A stretch of DNA of 64,000 nt from Streptomyces globosus (GTDB taxonomy: Bacteria > Actinomycetota > Actinomycetes > Streptomycetales > Streptomycetaceae): contig NZ_CP030862.1 in the NCBI RefSeq assembly GCF_003325375.1, positions 6,019,501 through 6,083,500 on the forward strand. The letters run 5' to 3'. Positions 1 to 7,352 of this stretch are shown here, in pieces (position 1 is the first letter of the stretch; the number at the start of each line of letters is the position of its first letter). The notes below the pieces were generated by a model. The model was not told the origin of the DNA, made no database searches, and saw nothing but the letters and a program-made list of their open reading frames with translations. Both the position numbers and the translations under genes were made by a program.

Positions 1-698
1 GCGGCCGCCTCGTGGTGGGGCTGGGCCGCCCAGGGGGCGGAGGCGCCGCCCGGCAGGGTCGCCGGGGCGCCGCGGAAGTCCGCGTCGACCCCGCCGGTGC
101 GGAACTCGCCGGTGTGGAACTCGCCAGTGTGGAACTCGCCGGTCCCGTCGTGGAGTTCGGGCAGGGTCCACTGGCCGGTCGCCACCGGCTCCGCGGCGCG
201 CACCGCGTCGGGGAAGTGCCACTCCGCGGTCTCGGCCGGGTCCTCGCCCTCCGCGCCGTCCGGCTCCGCCTCGGCGGGGGCGTGGCCCGCACCGGGGTCG
301 GTGAACGCCGCGGCGACCGACGCCGGGATCGGGACCGACGCCGGGATCGGCGCACCGACGGGAGCCCCGCCGCCCGCACCGCGCGCACCGCCGGCGCCCG
401 CGGCGGGGTCCGCGTCGGCCTCCGGCCACTGCACCGGCATCGACCAGGTCCCCGTCGCCGCCGGGTCGGCGGTGCCGGTGCCCAGCGGGACGATCATCGG
501 CGGGGGCACGTAGCCGTGCCCGGGCGCGGCCAGCGGCTCCCCGGAGCCGAGGCCCTCCAGCATGTCCGGGGGCAGGCTCACGAAGGCCGTGGCGTCCGAG
601 TCGTACTCGCCGCCCTGCGGCACCGGCTCCCAGCCCCAGCCGGGCCCGGCCGCGCCCGGGTCGCCCGTCGTTCCGCTCACGTTCTCGTTCCCACTCAT
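1..698 (-). CDS. (2Fe-2S)-binding subunit of a molybdenum hydroxylase (N-terminal part only)
   Basis: Reads from ATG 698 off the left edge, so about 232 residues are visible. They form a low-complexity Ala/Gly/Pro/Glu-rich extension, and the ferredoxin-like and [2Fe-2S]-binding cysteine domains would lie beyond the edge. The extension (ATAFVSLP near residue 37, APGHGY near 58, then spaced G-x-W blocks) resembles the long N-terminus of Streptomyces FeS subunits of xanthine dehydrogenase/CoxS-type enzymes, which pass electrons from the Mo subunit to FAD. The ATG overlaps the stop of the FAD-subunit gene in an ATGA, so the two are translationally coupled. A run of near-identical 15-bp units (about 96-145) encodes a GEFHTG-type repeat. 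Family assignment rests mainly on the neighbour and on remembered homologues. Confidence 0.75.
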   Translation of the reverse strand, partial: MSGNENVSGTTGDPGAAGPGWGWEPVPQGGEYDSDATAFVSLPPDMLEGLGSGEPLAAPGHGYVPPPMIVPLGTGTADPAATGTWSMPVQWPEADADPAAGAGGARGAGGGAPVGAPIPASVPIPASVAAAFTDPGAGHAPAEAEPDGAEGEDPAETAEWHFPDAVRAAEPVATGQWTLPELHDGTGEFHTGEFHTGEFRTGGVDADFRGAPATLPGGASAPWAAQPHHEAA

Positions 699-1579
699 GA
701 GGTCAGCGCCCTCCCCAGGGCCCTCCGTGCCAGCACGGCCACCGTCCGCCGCAGGTGAAGTACGCCGGGGGCGACCGGTTCCCCCTGGTCGGGGACGCAG
801 GCGGCGGCGACGTACTCCCCGAAGGCCTCCAGGGCCTCGGGGGCCAGCTGCCGCTCCCCGTCCCAGTCGATCAGCGACGCCACCCACTGCTCGGCGTCCA
901 GCGGCCGCAGCGGCATCGGGGCGACCGCGCCGACCGCGATGCGCACGCCCCGGCGCGCGGGATCCAGTACGAGTCCCACGGACGCCACGGCGCGCCCCGG
1001 GCCCGTCCGCCCGGTCGCCTTCAGGAACACCTGCGGGGCGTGCAGCAGCGGCACCCGGACGAAGCCGATCAGCTCGCCGGGCCGCAGCATCTCGCGGCCG
1101 GCCAGCAGGTACGAGACCGGGATCTCCCGGCTGCCGCCCGGGCCGACGACGACGAGGGCGGCCTCCAGCGCGGCCAGGACGGGCAGCGTGTCGCCCGTCG
1201 GCGCGGCGCCGGCGATGTTGCCGCCGAGGGTGCCGGCGTTGCGGATCTGCGGCGGCCCGGCGGCGCGCGCGGCCGCGGCCAGCGCGGGCATCAGCGCGGC
1301 GAAGTCGGGGCGGCCCATGCGGGCGTGGGTGAGGCCGGCGCCGAGGAGGGCGTGGCCGTCCTCCTGGTACTGCCAGCCGCGGATCTCGTTGATCCTGCCG
1401 AGGCTCACCAGGCCGGCCGGCCTGAGCAGTCCCGCGTTGACGGCGGCCATGAGGTCGGTGCCCCCGGCGACCGGCACGGCGGCGGGCATGGCGGCGAGAG
1501 CCGCCACGGCCTCGTCGAGCGAGGCCGGCAGCATCACGGACTGCGCCGCCTGAGGTGTGTGCGGTGCGTGCGTGGTCAA
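695..1579 (-). CDS. FAD-binding subunit of xanthine dehydrogenase/CoxM-type molybdenum hydroxylase
   Basis: About 294 residues of the FAD_binding_5/CO_deh_flav_C type. The N-terminal FAD fold has the pyrophosphate-binding segment VAGGTDLM and the second FAD motif RNAGTLGGNIAGAAPTGD. The C-terminal part ends in a helical domain with LHLRRTVAVLARRAL. In such enzymes this medium subunit takes electrons from the 2Fe-2S subunit and reduces NAD+ or another acceptor. I chose TTG 1579 because AAGGGG lies 7 nt upstream and homologues begin TTHAPH; GTG 1618 in the same frame is the alternative and adds 13 residues. It is the first gene of the operon in this window and overlaps the next gene by 4 nt. 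The real substrate (purine, CO, aldehyde) cannot be told from this subunit. Confidence 0.9.
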   Translation of the reverse strand: MTTHAPHTPQAAQSVMLPASLDEAVAALAAMPAAVPVAGGTDLMAAVNAGLLRPAGLVSLGRINEIRGWQYQEDGHALLGAGLTHARMGRPDFAALMPALAAAARAAGPPQIRNAGTLGGNIAGAAPTGDTLPVLAALEAALVVVGPGGSREIPVSYLLAGREMLRPGELIGFVRVPLLHAPQVFLKATGRTGPGRAVASVGLVLDPARRGVRIAVGAVAPMPLRPLDAEQWVASLIDWDGERQLAPEALEAFGEYVAAACVPDQGEPVAPGVLHLRRTVAVLARRALGRALTS

Positions 1580-1997
1580 CCCGCTGCCCCTTCCCGATGT
1601 CCCGGTCCCGGCGCTCACGCCTGTCCGCCGTACGGTACGTGCTCACCGCCGGGACGTGGCAACTCTGGCACATCATCCGCCCCGCCCGGCGCGAGGGTCG
1701 GCCGGGTGCCCCCTCGACCCCGAGCCGCCCGTTTTCCCCCGTATCAACCGATAGGAAAGGAAGAGCGGAGGAAGAGCCGAATTCGCCGTCAAGGGAGGTA
1801 AGTTCCCGACGGCACCCAAGGTCGTAGGACGCCCCGGAATCCCCTGCGGTTCCCCACACGTCCCGCAGATCACGAGAGTCCCGACGCTCCCGCGACCTCC
1901 CGGATCCGCGGCGCCCGGCACGCCGGCCCGGGGCGCCGCGCACACCCCCGGCGCGGGCCGCCCGCTGCACCCCGTACGGCACCCCGGGCCGCCCTCC
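1580..1997. other. Intergenic region upstream of the molybdenum hydroxylase operon
   Basis: About 400 bp with no convincing gene. An open minus-strand frame (1673-1945) lacks domain features and a ribosome site. The part at 1735-1800 is purine-rich and less GC-rich than the surroundings, with AGGAAAGGAAGAGCGGAGGA on the plus strand but no following frame. On the minus strand TTGCCA and TACCGT separated by 19 nt (around 1633-1663) are a weak promoter candidate for the FAD-subunit gene. The 3' end of the hexosaminidase gene follows at 1998. Confidence 0.4.
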
Positions 1998-3647
1998 TCA
2001 CACGTTCGGGGGTTCCCCGTCGAGCGGCCGCCCCAGCACGCCGGGCCGCCGCTGCCACGGCAACGGGCCGCCGGGCGGCCGGTGTCGGACGCCCATCGCG
2101 TCCAACCGCAGCCGGTGCGCGGCCATCCGGGCCTCGAAGCCGGCGTAGTCCCGCTCGGCCGGGCCGGGCAGCGGCGACCACACGGCCTCGGCGAACGCGG
2201 CGAGCCGCGGGAACACCTGGTAGTCGACCCGCCCCTGGTCCTCCATCACCTCGGTCCACACGTTGGCCTGCGCCCCGAGGACGCGCGCCGCCGCCTCCCC
2301 CGACAGCTCGGCAGGAACCGGCTCGAACCGGTACACGTCCTCCAGGGTCCGCACGTACCCGATCGGCACCGGCTCGTCGGGGCCCGGCGCCTGACGGTGG
2401 TCCAGGTACACGTACTGCTCGGGGCACATCACCACGTCGTGGCCGGCGCGGGCGGCGGCGATCCCGCCCGCATAGCCCCGCCACGACGACACCGCGGCGC
2501 CCGGGGCGAGTCCGCCCTCCAGGATCTCGTCCCAGCCGATGAGCCGCCGGCCGCGCTCGGCGAGCCAGCGGTCGAAGTGCCGGACGAACCAGGCCTGGAG
2601 GCCGTCCTCGCCGTCCACGCCGAGTTCGCGGATCCGCTGCCGGGCGGCCGGGGAGGCCCGCCACTGGCCCTTCGGGCACTCGTCGCCGCCCACGTGGACG
2701 AACGGGGACACCTCGGCCGGGAAGAGTTCCAGGACCTCCTCGAACACGCCCTCGTAGAACCGCAGGACGGCCTCGGTGGGCGCGAGCACGTTCTCGCTGA
2801 CGCCCCAGTCGTCCCACACGCCCAGCGCGGCGGTGTCGACGACGTCGGTGTTGCCCAGCTCCGGATACGCGGCGATGGCCGCCTGGGAGTGGCCCGGCAG
2901 GTCGATCTCCGGGACGACCGCGACGTGCCGCTCGGCCGCGTACGCGACGATCTCGCGGATGTCGTCCTGCGTGTAGAAGCCGCCGTGCGGGGTCTCGTCC
3001 CACAGCGGCGAGGCCCGGTGCCCGCGGCGGCTGCGCGGCCGCCAGGCGCCGACCTCCGTCAGCCGCGGGTGGCGGGCGATCTCGATGCGCCAGCCCTGGT
3101 CGTCCGTCAGGTGCAGGTGCAGCACGTTGAGCTTGTGCGCGGCGAGCAGGTCCAGGTGGCGCAGCACGCCGTCCTTCGGCGTGAAGTGCCGGGCCACGTC
3201 CAGCATCATCCCGCGCCACGCGAAGCGGGGGCCGTCCTCGACGGTGCCGCGCGGCAGGCTCCACGTGCGGCCGCGGCCGAGGGGCGCGGCGCGGCGGTAG
3301 GCGTCCTGGCCGAGCAGCTGCCGCAGCGTCTGCGCGGCCCAGAACAGCCCGGCGGGGGATGCCCCGGCGAGGTCGGCGCCCGCGTCGCCGGCGGTGAGGG
3401 CGTACCCCTCGGGGCCGAGGCGGGCGCCGAGGCCGGGGTCGAGGCGCAGCCGGATGCCGGCGCCGCCCGCGTCGGCGGCGTCCGGCGCGGGCAGGTCCCA
3501 GCCGGTGGCGGCGCCGAGCTCCCGGCGCAGCCAGCGCGCCGTGCCGGCGGTGCCGGGGCCGGCGTCGAGCCACGGCCGCGGCCCGAGGAGGCAGGGCGGC
3601 GCGCCGGGGCGGAAGGAGTGTGTGCGGGGTGCGGGGATCAGGTCCAT
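1998..3647 (-). CDS. Family 20 beta-N-acetylhexosaminidase
   Basis: 549 residues from ATG 3647 (GAAGGG 9 nt upstream). Residues about 10-125 form the non-catalytic GH20b domain; the GH20 TIM barrel follows from RGMMLDVARHF. The signature HVGGDECPKGQW carries the catalytic Asp-Glu pair of substrate-assisted hydrolysis, and WDEI, DLPGHSQA and ANVWTE are further active-site loops. It removes terminal GlcNAc (or GalNAc) residues from chitooligosaccharides or cell wall fragments. No clear signal peptide is visible at this start, so the enzyme may be cytoplasmic. It sits alone, convergent with nothing, with long GC-rich gaps on both sides. An alternative longer frame upstream lacks family similarity and was dropped. 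Confidence 0.93.
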   Translation of the reverse strand: MDLIPAPRTHSFRPGAPPCLLGPRPWLDAGPGTAGTARWLRRELGAATGWDLPAPDAADAGGAGIRLRLDPGLGARLGPEGYALTAGDAGADLAGASPAGLFWAAQTLRQLLGQDAYRRAAPLGRGRTWSLPRGTVEDGPRFAWRGMMLDVARHFTPKDGVLRHLDLLAAHKLNVLHLHLTDDQGWRIEIARHPRLTEVGAWRPRSRRGHRASPLWDETPHGGFYTQDDIREIVAYAAERHVAVVPEIDLPGHSQAAIAAYPELGNTDVVDTAALGVWDDWGVSENVLAPTEAVLRFYEGVFEEVLELFPAEVSPFVHVGGDECPKGQWRASPAARQRIRELGVDGEDGLQAWFVRHFDRWLAERGRRLIGWDEILEGGLAPGAAVSSWRGYAGGIAAARAGHDVVMCPEQYVYLDHRQAPGPDEPVPIGYVRTLEDVYRFEPVPAELSGEAAARVLGAQANVWTEVMEDQGRVDYQVFPRLAAFAEAVWSPLPGPAERDYAGFEARMAAHRLRLDAMGVRHRPPGGPLPWQRRPGVLGRPLDGEPPNV

Positions 3648-4063
3648 GCGGCGGCCCTTCGCAGCGGCGCGTTGCGCCCGGCGGGGCAGCCGGCCCCGGG
3701 GCGCTCGTAGCGGCCGGCCCTGGTGCGGCGGCCGCGGGAGGTCAGCGGGCCGCGGCCCGCCGGGTACGGATCCCGCGGCGCCGGCGGCCCGCGCAGGGCC
3801 GCCCGGGGCCTTCCGCCGTACGGGGCAGCGGACGGGGCCGGCGCACCGCGGCGGCCACCCCGGGCCCCGGGCCGCGGGCCGCACCCTACGGCGAAGGCCC
3901 CCGGGTACGCGGAAGCGCACCTCGGGGGCCCCGGGCCCCGCGGGGCGGGGCAGGTCCGGTCCGTACGGCGGGCGCCCGGGGCGGCGCGCCCGCGCGCGGC
4001 CGCGCCCCGGGCTCCGGGCCCGTACGCCGCCGCGCGCCGGGAGCCGCCCCGCGCCGGGCCGGC
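3648..4063. other. GC-rich intergenic region between DUF3039 gene and hexosaminidase
   Basis: 416 bp of extremely GC-rich sequence. Apart from the hairpin listed at 3896-3930 I see no gene, promoter or repeat. Frames that stay open here do so because of base composition (Arg/Pro/Ala-rich in every frame). Confidence 0.5.
3896..3930 (-). terminator. Hairpin downstream of the DUF3039 gene
   Basis: GGCCCCCG (3896-3903) pairs with CGGGGGCC (3923-3930) around a short inner GCG/CGC stem. It lies about 135 nt past the stop of the DUF3039 gene on the minus strand. There is no U tract, as is usual in Streptomyces, so terminator function is inferred only. Confidence 0.35.
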
Positions 4064-4348
4064 CTACTTGTCCTTGTCGCCCTTGCCCTTGTCGCCGCCG
4101 GGGCCCATGGAGTCGTAGATCTCCTTGCACATGGGGCAGACCGGGTACTTCTTCGGGTCGCGGCCCGGAACCCAGACCTTGCCGCAGAGCGCCACGACGG
4201 GGGTGCCGTCGAGGGCGCTCGCCATGATCTTGTCCTTCTGGACGTAGTGGGCGAAGCGCTCGTGGTCGCCGTCGCCGTGGGACACCTGCGGCGTCGGCTC
4301 TACGAGGGTTCCCGTACCAGTCCCGCGCTCGGGCTCAAGAGTGCTCAT
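4064..4348 (-). CDS. DUF3039 family small zinc-binding protein
   Basis: 94 residues from ATG 4348. The centre (DHERFAHYVQKDKIMASALDGTPVVALCGKVW) is the DUF3039 signature. One Cys in ALCGKVW and a CPMC pair in YPVCPMCKEIYDS would give a three-Cys zinc site, possibly completed by a His. The C-terminus is a charged GDKGKGDKDK tail. The family is widespread in actinobacteria and of unknown function; the conserved place next to yqgE supports it being a real gene. No partner is obvious. Confidence 0.9.
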   Translation of the reverse strand: MSTLEPERGTGTGTLVEPTPQVSHGDGDHERFAHYVQKDKIMASALDGTPVVALCGKVWVPGRDPKKYPVCPMCKEIYDSMGPGGDKGKGDKDK

Positions 4349-4376
4349 GCAGCCAGGGTACCGATCCGTGTCCGGC

Positions 4377-4937
4377 TCAGTTGAGCGACGGGTCGTCGGC
4401 GTACGTGGCGACCATGGCGAGCTCGCTGCGCTGCCGCCGCAGCACCGCCCGCCAGAGCCGCTCCGGGTCGGGGAAGGAGACGTCGCCGGGCTCGGAGTCG
4501 ACCACGTACCAGGCGCCCTCGCCGAGCTCGGCCTCCAGCTGGCCGGGCCCCCAGCCCGAGTACCCGGCGAAGATCCGCAGCGAGCCGAGCGCGGAGGCGA
4601 GGAGCTCCGGCGGGGCCTCCAGGTCGACGAGGCCGATCGCCCCGTGCACCCGGCGCCAGCCCAGGGGACCCTCCTCGCCGGGGATGACGGCGATGCCCAG
4701 CGCCGAGTCCAGGCCGACCGGGCCGCCCTGGAAGACGACGCCGGGGTCGCCGGCCAGCTCCGCCCACGGCAGCAGCACGTCGCCGACGCCGACGGGGGTG
4801 GGGCGGTTGAGGACGACGCCGAGCGAGCCCTGCTCGTCGTGGTCGAGCAGCAGGACGACCGCGCGGTCGAAGTTCGGATCCGCGAGCGCGGGGGTGGCCA
4901 CCAGCAGCCGCCCCGTGAGGGAGGACACCTCGGTCAT
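4377..4937 (-). CDS. YqgE/AlgH family protein
   Basis: 186 residues from ATG 4937, the usual YqgE length. Family motifs are MTEVSSLTGRLLVATPALADPNFDRAVVLLLDH at the N-terminus, LGVVLNRPTPV, VFQGGPVG and RIFAGYSGWGPGQLEAE. YqgE/AlgH (DUF179) is a compact cytoplasmic fold of unknown biochemical role; in Pseudomonas it was named for an effect on alginate genes, which says nothing here. It is divergent from murA and 28 bp upstream of the DUF3039 gene, probably one transcript. An in-frame extension to 5102 has no family similarity. Confidence 0.93.
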   Translation of the reverse strand: MTEVSSLTGRLLVATPALADPNFDRAVVLLLDHDEQGSLGVVLNRPTPVGVGDVLLPWAELAGDPGVVFQGGPVGLDSALGIAVIPGEEGPLGWRRVHGAIGLVDLEAPPELLASALGSLRIFAGYSGWGPGQLEAELGEGAWYVVDSEPGDVSFPDPERLWRAVLRRQRSELAMVATYADDPSLN

Positions 4938-5255
4938 GCCGACATGATCCCGCACATTCGCCCTTCGGGGGGAGCGGGCGCGGGCATCGGATCGCGGGCG
5001 GGGGCGGGCGCACGGCAGCAGCGCCGAGCGCGTGTTCCGGTTCCGCCCGGCGCACGGCGGCGCCGCGCCGCACCGACACGACGGAATGCGACACTCCGCC
5101 ATGGGGCGGACACGGTGGGTGTTGTGGCCAATTCATGACAGTCCCACGGCCGCGTCGGCCTTACGAACAGGCCCCCCGCGCCCCTTACCCTTTTCCCTGG
5201 CCCCTGCCCGTCTCCCCCGGCCCCGCCGGTGGACCCCCTCCGGAACGCGAGATTC
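4938..5255. other. Divergent intergenic region yqgE / murA
   Basis: 318 bp containing the promoters of two divergent genes. I find no strong pair of -35 and -10 hexamers; CTTACGAAC (5160-5168) and TTACCCT (5186-5192) on the plus strand are the least GC-rich stretches and the likely promoter zone for murA. No RNA gene or repeat is apparent. Confidence 0.35.
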
Positions 5256-6596
5256 ATGACCGGCACAGACGATGTCCTGCTTGTCCACGGCGGTACCCCG
5301 CTGGAGGGCGAGATCCGTGTCCGCGGTGCGAAGAACCTCGTGCCCAAGGCCATGGTCGCCGCTCTGCTCGGCAGCGAACCCAGCCGGCTCCGCAACGTTC
5401 CCGACATCCGCGACGTGCGGGTGGTGCGCGGGCTGCTCCAGCTGCACGGCGTGACCGTGCGCCCCGGCGAGGAGCCGGGCGAACTGGTGCTCGACCCGAC
5501 GCACGTCGAGAGCGCGAACGTCGCCGACATCGACGCCCACGCGGGATCCTCCCGCATCCCGATCCTCTTCTGCGGCCCGCTGCTGCACCGCCTCGGCCAC
5601 GCCTTCATCCCGGGCCTGGGCGGCTGCGACATCGGCGGCCGGCCGATCGACTTCCACTTCGACGTGCTCCGCCAGTTCGGCGCGACGATCGAGAAGCGCG
5701 AGGGCGGCCAGTACCTGGAAGCCCCGCAGCGCCTGCGCGGCTGCAAGATCCGCCTGCCGTACCCGTCCGTCGGCTCGACCGAGCAGGTGCTGCTGACGGC
5801 CGTGCTGGCCGAGGGCGTCACCGAGCTCAGCAACGCCGCGGTGGAACCCGAGATCGAGGACCTCATCTGCGTCCTGCAGAAGATGGGCGCCATCATCTCG
5901 ATGGACACCGACCGGACCATCCGGATCACCGGCGTGGACCGCCTCGGCGGCTACAACCACAAGGCGCTCCCGGACCGCCTGGAGGCCGCCTCGTGGGCCT
6001 CCGCGGCCCTGGCGACCGGCGGCAACATCTACGTGCGCGGCGCCCAGCAGCGCTCGATGATGACCTTCCTGAACACCTACCGCAAGGTGGGCGGCGCCTT
6101 CGAGATCGACGACGAGGGCATCCGCTTCTGGCACCCCGGCGGCCCGCTGAACGCCATCGCCCTGGAGACGGACGTGCACCCCGGCTTCCAGACCGACTGG
6201 CAGCAGCCGCTCGTCGTGGCGCTGACGCAGGCCGCGGGCCTGTCCATCGTCCACGAGACGGTGTACGAGTCCCGGCTCGGCTTCACCTCGGCGCTGAACC
6301 AGATGGGCGCGCACATCCAGCTGTACCGCGAGTGCCTGGGCGGCTCGGCGTGCCGTTTCGGCCAGCGCAACTTCCTGCACTCGGCGGTCGTCTCCGGCCC
6401 GACCCGGCTGCAGGGCGCCGACCTGGTCATCCCCGACCTGCGCGGCGGCTTCTCGTACCTGATCGCGGCACTGGCCGCCGAGGGCACCTCCCGGGTGCAC
6501 GGCATCGACCTGATCAACCGCGGCTACGAGAACTTCATGGAGAAGCTCGTCGAGCTCGGTGCGAAGGTCGAGCTGCCGGGCGGCGACCTCGTCTGA
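5256..6596 (+). CDS. murA: UDP-N-acetylglucosamine 1-carboxyvinyltransferase MurA
   Basis: 446 residues. Transfers enolpyruvate from PEP to UDP-GlcNAc, the first committed step of peptidoglycan synthesis in the cytoplasm. The EPSP-synthase fold is complete: GEIRVRGAKNLVPKAMVAALL binds the substrate, LGGCDIGGRPIDFHFDVLRQFGA is the active-site loop, and Cys124 is present. That Cys is the residue alkylated by fosfomycin; mycobacterial MurA has Asp instead. ATG 5256 was chosen because homologues begin MTGTDDVLLVHGG; the upstream ATG-less extension is not conserved. Alone on the plus strand, it ends in two strong hairpins and faces hupA. Confidence 0.97.
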   Translation: MTGTDDVLLVHGGTPLEGEIRVRGAKNLVPKAMVAALLGSEPSRLRNVPDIRDVRVVRGLLQLHGVTVRPGEEPGELVLDPTHVESANVADIDAHAGSSRIPILFCGPLLHRLGHAFIPGLGGCDIGGRPIDFHFDVLRQFGATIEKREGGQYLEAPQRLRGCKIRLPYPSVGSTEQVLLTAVLAEGVTELSNAAVEPEIEDLICVLQKMGAIISMDTDRTIRITGVDRLGGYNHKALPDRLEAASWASAALATGGNIYVRGAQQRSMMTFLNTYRKVGGAFEIDDEGIRFWHPGGPLNAIALETDVHPGFQTDWQQPLVVALTQAAGLSIVHETVYESRLGFTSALNQMGAHIQLYRECLGGSACRFGQRNFLHSAVVSGPTRLQGADLVIPDLRGGFSYLIAALAAEGTSRVHGIDLINRGYENFMEKLVELGAKVELPGGDLV

Positions 6597-6603
6597 GGCG
6601 TAC

Positions 6604-6623
6604 GGGGCCCCTGCGGGGGCCCC
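6604..6623 (+). terminator. Hairpin just after murA
   Basis: GGGGCCCC (6604-6611) and GGGGCCCC (6616-6623) are self-complementary arms 8 nt past the murA stop, giving an 8-bp stem with a 4-nt loop. Confidence 0.55.
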
Positions 6624-6667
6624 TGCCGCGCCGGACCGGGCAGCAGGCGGGCCGGGCGGCAGACAGG

Positions 6668-6707
6668 CCGAAGGGCGGCCACCCCCGCGGGGGTGGCCGC
6701 CCTTCGG
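6668..6707. terminator. Bidirectional terminator between murA and hupA
   Basis: A perfect 40-bp palindrome: the first 20 bases, starting CCGAAGGGCGGCC, are the exact reverse complement of the last 20. It lies between convergent murA (ends 6596) and hupA (ends 6765) and folds the same way in both transcripts. Confidence 0.85.
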
Positions 6708-6764
6708 CGTCCTCCGAACCCTGCCGTCCCGAGCGCCTGCGCGGCGCTCGGCACAAGGGCGGAC

Positions 6765-7046
6765 TTACTTGCCCTTGGCGGCTTCCTTGAGCTTGGAGCC
6801 CGCGGAGACCTTCACGCTGTAGCCGGCCGGGATCTGGATCGGGTCGCCGGTCTGCGGGTTGCGCGCGGTGCGAGCGGCACGGTGGGTGCGCTCGAAGGTC
6901 AGGAAGCCGGGGATGGTGACCTTCTCGTCGCCCTTGGCGACGATCTCGCCGACGGTCTCGGCGAGCGCGGCCAGAACGGCGTCGGCGTCCTTGCGGGTCA
7001 CCTCGGCGCGCTCGGACAGAGCGGCCACCAGCTCACTGCGGTTCAT
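6765..7046 (-). CDS. hupA: DNA-binding protein HU
   Basis: 93 residues, the standard HU length. MNRSELVAALSERAEVTRKDADAVLAAL is the N-terminal helical dimer region, IPGFLTFERTHRAARTARNPQTGDPIQIPA is the beta-arm with the conserved Arg-Asn-Pro-Gln-Thr-Gly tip that contacts the minor groove, and KLKEAAKGK ends the C-terminal helix. Homodimer that bends and compacts chromosomal DNA. This is the short HupA type, not the Lys/Ala-tailed HupS found in sporulating aerial hyphae. AGTACAAC precedes the ATG, with GGGAG at 7 nt. It has a long leader (see 7047-7352). Confidence 0.97.
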   Translation of the reverse strand: MNRSELVAALSERAEVTRKDADAVLAALAETVGEIVAKGDEKVTIPGFLTFERTHRAARTARNPQTGDPIQIPAGYSVKVSAGSKLKEAAKGK

Positions 7047-7352
7047 GTTGTACTCCCGTGTTCAACTTGCCTTGGAGGCGTGAGATCGAAGCCGATGCTG
7101 CCAGGGCCCTCGGACAGTGCCCGGACCCGGGTCTGAACGTCAGACCCTCGCGCCCGGTTACGCATCCTGCCCCCACCAGCGGCGGGAACGCCAATCCGGC
7201 ACCCGCCAGGGTCACACGAAAAGCGCCACAGTCACGCCCCGGTGACGCTCCGTCCGCACTGGTGGGTTTGCGCGTCCCGGTCCTCGTGGGCATCCCCGCA
7301 ACACTAGAGGGGGCCCGCCCGGCCTGCATCCCGCGACGCGCCGGGACGCGCC
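7047..7352 (-). promoter_or_regulatory. hupA upstream region with a perfect hairpin
   Basis: 306 bp between the malic enzyme stop and the hupA start. On the minus strand GGGTCTGA-CGT-TCAGACCC (7129-7147) is a perfect 8-bp hairpin about 80 nt upstream of the hupA ATG, either in the leader or an operator. TAGTGT near 7303-7308 is AT-richer and might be a -10 element. No gene is credible here. Confidence 0.35.

Noticed and set aside
1673..1945. 90-codon minus-strand frame upstream of the FAD subunit
   Set aside because: Pro/Gly-rich with no motif or start signal, in a promoter region.
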